A stretch of 64,000 nucleotides of DNA, taken from contig JBFXKW010000014.1 in NCBI GenBank assembly GCA_050173345.1, positions 9,202 to 73,201 of the forward strand, read 5' to 3'. Position 1 is the first letter of the stretch; each line of letters opens with the position of its first letter. Below the pieces are notes generated by a model. It was not told where the DNA came from. It did not search any database and was given only the letters and a program-made list of their open reading frames with translations. The position numbers and the translations under genes are program-made. Origin of the DNA: SHWC01 sp050173345 (GTDB taxonomy: Bacteria > Pseudomonadota > Alphaproteobacteria > UBA828). Positions 54,643 through 63,400 of this stretch are shown in pieces.

Positions 54643-57234
54643 GTGTCGATGACCGACGATCCCAGCGGCAAGCAGGGGCCCGGCATAACGGTCAAGATCG
54701 CCGATAGCGATCCCGCGGCCAAGCCTTCCCCATCCGCGCCCGGTGCCGATAAGCCTGGGCCGCGCGCCGAGCTGACGGTGAAGGGCGTGCCCGCGAGCCA
54801 GCCCGCCACGGTCGGCGTCGCCACCAAGCTGGCGCGCGCCGTGGCCCAGGCACAAGGCCAGGGCCAGCCGCAGGGCACGAGTCCGCAGGTGCAGATTCAG
54901 GGCGGGCAACCGGCGCCAGCCGTCGCATCGGCAAAGCCGGCGGGTGCTGCCGCTGCCGGCGTGGCAGCGGCCGAGCCCGGCGCCGCGGCGGGGCAGGCCG
55001 AGGCCGCCGCTTCGCGTATCAGCGGCACGACCGTCCGCCACCTCAAGCAGGAGCCCAAGCCGGTCGAGGCGGCGCCCGAGCCGCCGCGGCTCGACATCAG
55101 CCCCGGCGACGTGACCTGGGACCCGCCCTTGCTGGTCTGCCTGTCGACGCTGTGCGGCTTGCTGCAGCGCCCGATGTCGACCAGCGCCCTGATCGCCGGG
55201 CTGCCGATCGACAAGGCGGGCTTCACGCCCGCCCTTTTCGTCCGCGCGGCGGAGCGCGCCGGCCTCGTCTCGCGCCTGGTGAAGCGCGGGCTCGACCAGC
55301 TCTCGCCGCTCAACCTGCCCTGCGTCCTCGTGCTCAAGGGCCAGAACGCGCTCATCCTGACCAGGATCCGCTCGGATGCCGAGGTCGAGGTCATCTCGCC
55401 CGAGGGCGAGAAGGCCAAGACCGTCGTCAAGACCGCAGACCTCGAGAAGGAATACAGCGGCTACGTGCTCTTCGCGAAGGTGGAGGGCATGGCGGACATC
55501 GTCGCCGACGAGTTCTCCGACCTTCCGCGGGGCTCGTGGTTTTGGCGCACCATCCGCCGGCTGTGGCCGGTCTACGGCCATGTCATCCTGGCCTCGCTCG
55601 TGGTCAACCTGTTCGCGATCGCGACGCCGATCTTCGCGATGAACGTGTACGACCGCGTAGTGCCCAACCAGGCCGTGGAGACGCTCTGGGTGCTGGCGAT
55701 CGGTGTCGGCGTCGTCTTCGGCTTCGATTTCATCCTGCGCACCTTGCGGGGATATTTCGTCGATTCCGCGGGCAAGAGCGCCGATATCGTGATGGCGCGG
55801 CACCTGTTCGCCCACGTGCTCGGCATGCAGTACGACAAGCGCCCGGCCTCGACCGGCGCCTTCGCGAGCAACCTGCGGGACTACGAGCAGGTGCGCGATT
55901 TCATCACCTCCGCGACGCTGGTCGCGCTGATCGACATGCCGTTCGCGCTGCTCTTCATCCTGGGCGTCTTCATCATTGCCGGACCGCTCGCCATCGTGCC
56001 GCTGGGCGGCGCGGCGATCATCATCATCAGCGGGGTGATCATTCAGGCGCCGCTCAAGCGGCTCGTGCAGAAGACCCAGCACGAAGCCGCCCAGAAGCAC
56101 GCCGTGCTGGTCGAATCGATCGAGGGCCTCGATACGTTGAAGGTGTCGGGCGCCGAAGGGCGGGCGCAGAGCATCTGGGAGCGCGTGGTCGCGCAATCGG
56201 CGCGCACGGCGACCTCGGTCCGGCTGTTCTCCACCATCGCGATCAACATCTCGCTGGTCACCGCCAACCTCGTCTACGTCGTGGTCATCGTCATCGGCGT
56301 CTACGAGATCAAGGAGGGCAACCTGACCATGGGTGGCCTGATCGCCGCCTCGATCCTGTCCGGCCGTGCCATGGCGCCGATGGCGCAGGTCGCCGGCCTG
56401 CTCGCGCGCCTGCACCAATCCATGAGCTCGCTGCGCGCCCTGACGCGCCTCATGAACATGCCGACCGAACGGCCGGTCGAGCGGCGCTTCATCTCGCGCA
56501 CCAACATCCGCGGCCAGCTCGAGTTCAAGGGGGTCTCCTTCTCCTATCCCGAGCAGAAAATTTCCGCCCTCGAGAAGATTTCGTTCTACGTGGATGCCGG
56601 CGAGAAGGTCGGCATCATCGGCCGCATCGGCTCCGGCAAGAGCACCATCTCGCGGCTGATCACCGGGCTCTACCAGCCTTCCGAAGGCGCCATCCTGCTC
56701 GACGGCACCGACATCCGCCAGCTCGACCCGGCAGAGATGCGCCGGCGCATGGGCTGCGTGCAGCAGGATCCCTTCCTGTTCTCGGGCACCGTGCGCGAGA
56801 ACATCTCGATCGGCGCGCCGCACATCGATGACTCCGTCATCCTGCGCGCGGCCACGCTCGCCGGCGTCGACGACTTCCTGAAGCGGCACCCGATGGGCTA
56901 CGACCTGCCGGTCGGCGAGCATGGCCGGCAGATCTCGGGCGGCCAGCGCCAATCGATCGCCATCGCGCGGGCGCTGCTGCTCGACCCGCCGGTGCTCGTC
57001 CTGGACGAGCCGACCAGCTCGATGGACAACGCGTCCGAGGCGCGCTTCAGGGCGCGGCTTGCGCAAATCGTAACCAACAAGACCTTGATCCTGATCACGC
57101 ACAGGAGTTCGATGCTGCAGCTCGTCGATCGCCTGATCGTCCTCGACGGCGGCCGGGTGGTCGCCGACGGTCCCAAGGCGCAGGTGCTGAACTCGCTCAT
57201 GCAGGGCGAGATCAGGGTGGCAAAGGAGGGCTGA
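54643..57234 (+). CDS. Type I secretion system ABC permease/ATPase (LapB-like)
   Basis: Inner-membrane exporter ATPase (863 aa from GTG; an ATG two codons in is equally good). Layout: a disordered Ala/Pro/Gln-rich N-terminus (1-150), an inactive C39-peptidase-like domain (about 160-280, with CLSTLCGLLQRPMSTSAL), six membrane helices (about 310-580; NVYDRVVPNQAVETLWVLAIG is a type I secretion hallmark), then the ATPase: Walker A IGRIGSGKST (about 658-667), signature ISGGQRQSIAIARAL (about 764), Walker B VLVLDEPTSSMDN and ITHR switch. The ATPase form matches LapB/BapA-type exporters of giant adhesins. The adaptor gene follows after 4 bases; the giant repeat protein 3 kb downstream is the probable substrate. 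Confidence 0.93.
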   Translation: MSMTDDPSGKQGPGITVKIADSDPAAKPSPSAPGADKPGPRAELTVKGVPASQPATVGVATKLARAVAQAQGQGQPQGTSPQVQIQGGQPAPAVASAKPAGAAAAGVAAAEPGAAAGQAEAAASRISGTTVRHLKQEPKPVEAAPEPPRLDISPGDVTWDPPLLVCLSTLCGLLQRPMSTSALIAGLPIDKAGFTPALFVRAAERAGLVSRLVKRGLDQLSPLNLPCVLVLKGQNALILTRIRSDAEVEVISPEGEKAKTVVKTADLEKEYSGYVLFAKVEGMADIVADEFSDLPRGSWFWRTIRRLWPVYGHVILASLVVNLFAIATPIFAMNVYDRVVPNQAVETLWVLAIGVGVVFGFDFILRTLRGYFVDSAGKSADIVMARHLFAHVLGMQYDKRPASTGAFASNLRDYEQVRDFITSATLVALIDMPFALLFILGVFIIAGPLAIVPLGGAAIIIISGVIIQAPLKRLVQKTQHEAAQKHAVLVESIEGLDTLKVSGAEGRAQSIWERVVAQSARTATSVRLFSTIAINISLVTANLVYVVVIVIGVYEIKEGNLTMGGLIAASILSGRAMAPMAQVAGLLARLHQSMSSLRALTRLMNMPTERPVERRFISRTNIRGQLEFKGVSFSYPEQKISALEKISFYVDAGEKVGIIGRIGSGKSTISRLITGLYQPSEGAILLDGTDIRQLDPAEMRRRMGCVQQDPFLFSGTVRENISIGAPHIDDSVILRAATLAGVDDFLKRHPMGYDLPVGEHGRQISGGQRQSIAIARALLLDPPVLVLDEPTSSMDNASEARFRARLAQIVTNKTLILITHRSSMLQLVDRLIVLDGGRVVADGPKAQVLNSLMQGEIRVAKEG

Positions 57235-57238
57235 GCCG

Positions 57239-58561
57239 ATGGCTCGTCGTCGCCGCGAAGACATCGATTTCATGCCCGACCTGCATCAGAGCATGAAGCG
57301 GGTCGGCTCGCGCTTCGCCTATGTGCTGTCGCTGGCGGTCATCATCTTCTTCGGCGGCTTCATCTTCTGGGCGAGCCAGGCCGCCATCGACGAGGTGACC
57401 CGCGGCGAGGGCAGGGTGGTGCCGTCCGGCCGCATCCAGACCATGCAGAACCTGGAAGGCGGCATCCTGTCGGAGCTCGCGGTGGACGAGGGCGACATCG
57501 TCGAACGGGGCGACATCCTGCTGCGCATCGAGAACACCTCCGGCGCGTCGGATTACCAGGAAAACCTGTCGCAATTGCTCAGCCTGAAGGCCGCGATCGC
57601 GCGGCTCGAGGCCGAGCTCGAGGGCAAGGAGCTGGTCTTCCCGCCCGAGGTGGAGGAGCAGGCGCCGGCCGCCGCGGCCAGCGAACGGGCGCTCGCGGGC
57701 GCGCGCGCCACCCAGCTTCAGTCCGAGATCGCGGTGCTCCAGGACCAGGCGACCCAGCGGCGCAACGAAATCCGCGAGATCCAGACCAAGCTGTCGTCGT
57801 TGCAGCAGTCGCTCGCGCTCGCCCGCGACGAGGAGGCGATCCTCGCCCCACTCGTGCAGAAGGGCGTGGCCAGCAAGCTCGAGCTGGTCCGCAACCAGCG
57901 CGACATCTCGGAGCTGCGCGGGCAGATCAACAATCTGCAGGCGTCGCTGCCGCGCGCACAGGCGGCGATCAGCGAATCCGAGCAGCGCATCGAGGAGAAG
58001 CGCGCGACGTTTGCCGCCGAGGCGCGCGGCGAGCTCAACCAGCGCCGCGTGCAGTTCGCCGCGCTCAGCGAGAAGATCAAGGCCGGCCAGGACCGGGTGG
58101 CGCGCACCGAGGTCCGCTCGCCGGTGCGCGGCATCATCAAGGAGCTCAAGGTCAACACCATCGGCGGCGTGATCCGCCCGGGCGAGGACCTGGTCGACAT
58201 CGTGCCGCTCGAGGATTCGCTGATCATCGAGGCGCAGCTCAAGCCGCGCGACATCGCCTTCCTGCGGCCGGGGTTGCCCGCCACCGTCAAGATCACGGCC
58301 TACGACTTCTCGATCTATGGCGGCCTCGACGCCAAGCTCGAGCAGATCAGCCCCGACGCCATCGAGAACGAGAAGGGCGAGGCGTTCTTCCACGTCTATC
58401 TGCGCACCGAAGCGAGCAGCCTGAAGAAGGGCAACGAGGAATTGCCGATCATTCCCGGCATGACCGCGACGGCCGAGATCCTCACGGGCAAGAAGACGGT
58501 GCTCGACTACCTGATGAAACCGATCCTCAAGGCGCGGGACAACGCGCTCCATGAGCGCTGA
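57239..58561 (+). CDS. Type I secretion periplasmic adaptor (HlyD/LapC-like)
   Basis: Membrane fusion protein (440 aa) linking the exporter ATPase to an outer-membrane TolC-type channel. One N-terminal membrane helix (about 27-47), a lipoyl motif (MQNLEGGILSELAVDEGDIV), a long coiled-coil hairpin (about 95-275, rich in Glu/Gln/Arg), the second lipoyl half (VRSPVRGIIKELKVNTIGGV) and a beta-barrel domain ending GMTATAEILTGKKTVLDYL are in the classical order. It is cotranscribed with the ATPase. No TolC/LapE gene is in the window. Confidence 0.94.
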   Translation: MARRRREDIDFMPDLHQSMKRVGSRFAYVLSLAVIIFFGGFIFWASQAAIDEVTRGEGRVVPSGRIQTMQNLEGGILSELAVDEGDIVERGDILLRIENTSGASDYQENLSQLLSLKAAIARLEAELEGKELVFPPEVEEQAPAAAASERALAGARATQLQSEIAVLQDQATQRRNEIREIQTKLSSLQQSLALARDEEAILAPLVQKGVASKLELVRNQRDISELRGQINNLQASLPRAQAAISESEQRIEEKRATFAAEARGELNQRRVQFAALSEKIKAGQDRVARTEVRSPVRGIIKELKVNTIGGVIRPGEDLVDIVPLEDSLIIEAQLKPRDIAFLRPGLPATVKITAYDFSIYGGLDAKLEQISPDAIENEKGEAFFHVYLRTEASSLKKGNEELPIIPGMTATAEILTGKKTVLDYLMKPILKARDNALHER

Positions 58562-58599
58562 ATTCTGCTACGCGCACCAGCCGCAGCTGAATCCGAGAC

Positions 58600-58926
58600 A
58601 TGCCGTTCGTAAGAAGAGACGCCAACGGTGTCATCGTCGAGGCGCTCGACGAGCCCACCGAAGAGGTGATTGAGTTTCTCGAGGCCGACGACCACGAGAT
58701 CCAGCGCTTCGCCAGCCGGCACGGCGACGAGGCGCAGATCCGCGAGCGGCTCTCCGTCACCGATTCCGACATGATCCGGGTCATCGAGGATCTGATCGAG
58801 GTGCTGATCAAGAAGTCGGTGATCGCCGCCGGCGATCTGCCCGAGGCGGTGCACGCGAAGCTGGCGCGCCGCCGCGAGCTCAGGAAGACCATGACCTCGC
58901 TGAGCCGGCTGATCTCCGAAGACTAG
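58600..58926 (+). CDS. Conserved hypothetical protein, 108 aa
   Basis: Small acidic helical protein: MPFVRRDANGVIVEAL, then IEFLEADDHEIQRF, DSDMIRVIEDLIEVLIKKSVI and LPEAVHAKLARRRELRKTM. I recognise the pattern as a family often (mis)named tryptophan synthase subunit beta-like protein, with no established function. No signal peptide or membrane helix. It follows the secretion adaptor by 38 bases in the same direction and may be cotranscribed. A weak GGGCC-GCC-GGCCC hairpin lies just after its stop. Confidence 0.78.
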   Translation: MPFVRRDANGVIVEALDEPTEEVIEFLEADDHEIQRFASRHGDEAQIRERLSVTDSDMIRVIEDLIEVLIKKSVIAAGDLPEAVHAKLARRRELRKTMTSLSRLISED

Positions 58927-59351
58927 CCGTTCCGCCCGGGCCGCCGGCCCGACCTTTCCACGCACGGCGCCCTTTCCCATGTGAGCGACGCTCGCATTAG
59001 GGGGCTGTTAATCATTTTCGGCAAGCATGGGTTAAAGGCGCTCTCGGACACTTGAGCCGAGATGCAGGCCCGTTCGTGCATTGCGTCACCTTCCAGGGCG
59101 GCGCGCGGCGCGTAAGACGAACCCCAGAGGCTGGCCATGAGCGTCCCACTTGCGCGCCCGGCGCCCAACGCCGGTGCTGCGGGCAGTCGCGCGAACGAGA
59201 GCGCCTCGGCGCCAAATCCGCCCTATTTGGCGGCGCGGAGTGCCACCGGGCTCGAACCTACACATGCGACGGTGTTAGCATGCTCGAAAGAGGCTGGGCG
59301 TGCGGGGCGGTCATGCCCGACGCACCGGCTTCGGTCGAGGGTAGAGAGCCT
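58927..59351. other. Intergenic region before the RHH regulator
   Basis: About 425 bases. It holds the weak hairpin at 58938-58950 and an AT-richer stretch with TTAATCATTTT (about 59008). An ATG at 59137 with AGAGG upstream opens a frame (MSVPLARPAPNAGAAG) with fairly good third-base G+C for about 40 codons, out of frame with the regulator; it could be an unrecognised short gene or a frameshifted N-terminus, and is left unannotated. Confidence 0.35.
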
Positions 59352-60029
59352 ATGGGCGACGCGAGCGATTTCCCTTCGCCATCCCAGCCGCCGCCGGAGG
59401 GAGCACCTGGCGCGCTTGTGGCGGCCGATGTCCCGCGCAGCGGCGAGGATCGCGCCGTCCAGCGCATTCTCCAGGTCAAAGGCCGTCGCTATTCGATCCG
59501 GCTGGAGCCGGTTTTCTGGCGCGTGCTCGAGGAGCTGTCCGCCGCCGACGGTATCCGGCTCAATGCGCTCGTCCGCCGCATCGCCGAGGCCGAGGCAGCC
59601 GATCCCTCCGGTAACCTTACCTCGCGCCTGCGCGTCTATTGCGCCCGCGAGCTGCGCCAGCGGCTCATGGGCACCATGCTGCCCGCCACGCACCGCAGCC
59701 TCTTCAACATTGCCGAGGTCGTACCGACGCCCTGCCTGGTCGTCTCGGCCCGCCAGGAAATCCTCGCCGCCAACGAGCCGTTCGGCGCCTGGTTCGGCAC
59801 CGAGGCGCGCGCGGTCGTCGGCCATCCGGTGGCCCGGCATTTCCGCTTCCGTTCCGCGCCGGCCTTCGACGAGGTCTGGGCGGAATTCGGCGAGGGCCGG
59901 GTCGCCCCGCAGCCGGTCCGCATCATCAGCATCGTGCCGGGCCGCGTGCGCGCGGCAAACGCGACCCTTCAGCCCATCCCCCTGGAAGCGCAGACCGGCT
60001 TCGTCAGCTTCGTCTGGCTGCGCACCTAG
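59352..60029 (+). CDS. Ribbon-helix-helix regulator with PAS-like domain
   Basis: A 225-aa protein. After a Pro-rich disordered start (MGDASDFPSPSQPPPEGAPG), residues about 48-110 match the RHH_4-type ribbon-helix-helix DNA-binding domain (GRRYSIRLEPVFWRVLEELS, then IRLNALVRRIAEAE). The C-terminal part (about 125-220) looks PAS-like (TPCLVVSARQEILAANEPFGAWF, VVGHPVARHF). The start is chosen for its GAGGG and AGAGAG upstream; in-frame ATGs at 59280 and 59313 are alternatives. Its location between the secretion genes and the giant adhesin suggests it regulates one of them; the palindromes downstream are candidate targets. Confidence 0.75.
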   Translation: MGDASDFPSPSQPPPEGAPGALVAADVPRSGEDRAVQRILQVKGRRYSIRLEPVFWRVLEELSAADGIRLNALVRRIAEAEAADPSGNLTSRLRVYCARELRQRLMGTMLPATHRSLFNIAEVVPTPCLVVSARQEILAANEPFGAWFGTEARAVVGHPVARHFRFRSAPAFDEVWAEFGEGRVAPQPVRIISIVPGRVRAANATLQPIPLEAQTGFVSFVWLRT

Positions 60030-60229
60030 CGCACCACCCACAGCCCGGTTTTTCGGGCCTGCCGCCCGGCGTTCCGGGCGCGCCATTTCACACATCCGGA
60101 TACCGCAGAACGGCGCTTTCCGGCGCATGCCAAGGCGCGGTAGCCCGAGGTGGCATCCGTCTCGCTGTTTGATTAGCGAAATTTATCAGAGGCAGAATTG
60201 GGGTTTCATTAACCATAACAGACATGATC

Positions 60230-60245
60230 ATACATCCGGATGTAT
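60230..60245. promoter_or_regulatory. Perfect palindrome ATACATCC-GGATGTAT, candidate operator
   Basis: A 16-bp perfect inverted repeat without spacer, 161 bases before the adhesin ATG. Its core ACATCCGGAT also occurs 140 bases upstream. The size fits a dimeric regulator site, such as a ribbon-helix-helix protein. Confidence 0.55.
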
Positions 60246-60308
60246 AGATTCAGGGGGACATTAAGTTGTTTATGTGAACAGCGTTCCCCACATTCCGTGA
60301 CAGCAAGG

Positions 60309-60327
60309 CTACAACGTTTGGTTGTAG
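60309..60327. promoter_or_regulatory. Inverted repeat CTACAAC-GTTTG-GTTGTAG, candidate operator
   Basis: Perfect 7-bp arms with a 5-base spacer, 79 bases before the adhesin ATG. As RNA it would form only a short hairpin, so a DNA-binding site is the more likely reading. Confidence 0.5.
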
Positions 60328-60405
60328 TCACCATAGATCCTTCGTACGCGACGCGCATCAGCCGATCAGGCGCACGGGCGCAGAGGTCGCAAAAGTGGAG
60401 CAGAG

Positions 60406-63400
60406 ATGAGCGAGACCCAGGGCGTTGCCCGTTCGATCCAGGCTGAGGTGAAGAGCACGGCGAACCAGGCCGAAGGCGCGCAGGCGAAGCAAACCGCCGC
60501 GCTCCAGCCGGACAGCGGCGGCAGCGGGGCCGCGCCGATGCTCGACGGGCAGCCGGTCCTCGTTCTCGAGAAGCCCGAGTCTGTGCAGGCCGTGTCCCTG
60601 GCGTGGACGCCGGGCACGGCGCTGGTCACCGCCTTCAACATCGGCGAGGTGCAGGTTTCGGTCGAAACCGACGCAACGGTGTTCACATGGACGGACGGCG
60701 CCCAGCTCAAGGTGGTCGGTCTGGACGAGGAGGCCTATGGCGACGACGAGGTGCCGGTCCAGCTCGAGGACGGCACGGTGCTCAGCCTCGAGGAGCTCGC
60801 CACCATCATGGGCGTCGAGCCGGCGGCCGGCGCGCAGGCGGGCGGCAACTCGCCGGGCAACCAGGGCCATTCCTCCTTCTCGTCCGACCCGGGCACGATC
60901 GGTAGCGGCTTCGACGACACCGGCGCGCTCGGCTACACCGACCTCGCCTTCAGCGTGCCGGAGCTGACCGAGGATACCGACCCGCTCGAGCTGGCGCCGC
61001 AGGCGGCGCCCGTGATCGTCGTCACGGTCGACAGCGTGACCGTCACGGAAGGCGATCCGATCGAGGGCAATGGCGGCGAGGGCCAGCTCAGCCTGTTCTC
61101 CGAAGGCGGCCTGCAGGACGACCCGACCACCACCATCACCTTCACCATCACGCTGAGCGCGCCGGGCACGGAAGCCGTCACGGTTGACTACCAGGTCAGC
61201 GACGGCAGCGCGGTGCTGGGCAACCCGGATGCGCCCGAGGGCGACTACTCGCCGCTCGATGCGCTTTCCGGCACCGTCACCTTCGCGCCGGGCGAGGTGA
61301 CCAAGACGGTCACGCTCAACATCGTCGACGACTTCACCTTCGAGCCGACCGAGCAGTTCACCATCCAGCTCTCCTCGCCGGTCGGCGCGGTGCTCGGCGA
61401 CAGCGGTGACGGCCTCGGCACCGGCGTCGGCACGATCCTCGACAATGACGCCGTCCCCTCGCTCTACATCGGCGACGCGGTCGCGTATGAGGGCGACGAC
61501 CTGGTGTTCGGCCTGTTCCTCTCCAATCCGAGCTACGAGACCATCGTGGTCTCGCTGCAGACCGGCGGCGGCACCGCGACCGAGGGCGGCGACTATGCCT
61601 CGGGCGACGGCACGCTGGTGACCTTCCTCGCCGGCCAGACCTTCGCGAGCGTCACGCTGAGCTCGTTCGAGGACAATGTCTTCGAGGCCGACGAGAGCTT
61701 CACCGTGAGCGCGAGCGCGGTCTCCGGCAGCGTCGATACCTCGGCCACCGGCACCGGCACGATCCTGAACGACGATGCCGTGCCGTCGCTGATCATCGGC
61801 GATGCAACCGCCATCGAGGGCGATGTCCTCAGCTTCGAGCTGACGCTCTCCAACCCGAGCGCCGAGACCATCGTGGTCTCGCTCGACACGGGCGCCGGCA
61901 GCGCGACCGAAGGCGCCGACTACACCTCGATCGACGGGCAGCTCGTCACCTTCGCCGCGGGCCAGACCGCGGCGACCGTGACCGTGCAGAGCGGCGAGGA
62001 CAACGTCTTCGAAGGTGCCGAATCGTTCTCGGTGAGCGCGACCGCGGTCTCCGGCTCGGTCGGCACGTTCGATAGCGGCACCGGCACCATCCTCGACAAC
62101 GAGACGACGCCGACCCTTTCGATCGGCGACGCCACCGCCATCGAGGGCAATGTGCTGGTCTTCGATCTCACCCTGCCGAACCCGAGCGCGGAAGAGATCG
62201 TCATCCTGGTCAACACCGAGAGCGGCAGCGCGACCGAAGGCGCCGACTTCGCCACGATCGACGGCCAGTTCGTCACCTTCGCGCCCGGCCAGACCGTGGC
62301 GACCGTCAGCATGACCAGCACCGAAGACAACATCTTCGAGGGCAGCGAGACCTTCACGGTCTCGACCACCGCGGTCTCCGGTAGCGTTCATGCCGGCGAC
62401 GCCGGTACCGGCACGATCCTCGACAACGACGCCGCCCCGACCCTGACCATCAGCGACGAGTCGGTGACCGAAGGCGGCTCGCTGGTGTTCGACCTGACGC
62501 TCTCCAATCCGAGCGCGGAAGAGATCGTGGTGCTGGTCAATACCAACAGCGGCACGGCGACCGAGGGCACCGACTTCACCGACGTGATCAACCAAGCGGT
62601 CACCTTCGCCGCCGGCCAGACCGCGGCCACGGTGACGGTGCAGTCGAGCCAGGACAACGTCCACGAGGGTGACGAGGGCTTCAGCGTGACGGCGACGCAG
62701 TCGTCCGGCTCGGTGACCATCGGCAACACCGGCCTCGGCACGATCCTCGACAACGACGCCGCTCCGACCCTGACCATCAGCAACGAGTCGGTGACCGAAG
62801 GCGGTTCGCTGGTGTTCGACCTGACGCTCTCCAATCCGAGCGCGGAAGAGATCGTCGTGCTGGTCAACACCAACAGCGGCACCGCGACCGAAGGCACCGA
62901 CTTCACCGATGTGATCAACCAGGCGGTGACCTTCGCCGCCGGCCAGACTTCGGCGACCGTCACCGTGCAGTCGAGCCAGGACAGCATCCACGAGGGTGAC
63001 GAAGGCTTCACCGTGACCGCGACGCAGTCGTCGGGCTCGGTGACCATCGGCAACACCGGCCTCGGCACCATCCTCGACAACGACGCGGCCCCGACCCTGA
63101 CCATCAGCAACGAATCGGTGACCGAAGGCGGCTCGCTGGTGTTCGACCTCACCTTGTCGAACCCGAGTGCGGAAGAGATCGTGGTGCTGGTCAACACCAA
63201 CAGCGGCACGGCGACCGAGGGCACCGACTTCACTGATATGATCAATCAGGCGGTCACTTTCGCCGCCGGCCAGACCGCGGCCACGGTGACCGTCCAAAGC
63301 TCTGAGGACGCGATCTACGAGGGCACCGAGGGCTTCGCCGTAACGGCGACGCAGTCGTCCGGCTCGGTGACCATCGGCAATACCGGCCTCGGCACCATCC

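Larger units (their letters stand above)
60030..60405. other. AT-richer regulatory region upstream of the giant adhesin
   Basis: No gene is seen in about 376 bases. The stretch 60165-60330 is clearly AT-richer than its surroundings. It contains TTAACCAT (60209-60216), a perfect 16-bp palindrome and a second inverted repeat (listed separately), and ACATCCGGAT twice (60092 and 60232). GTGGAGCAGAG precedes the adhesin ATG. Confidence 0.6.
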
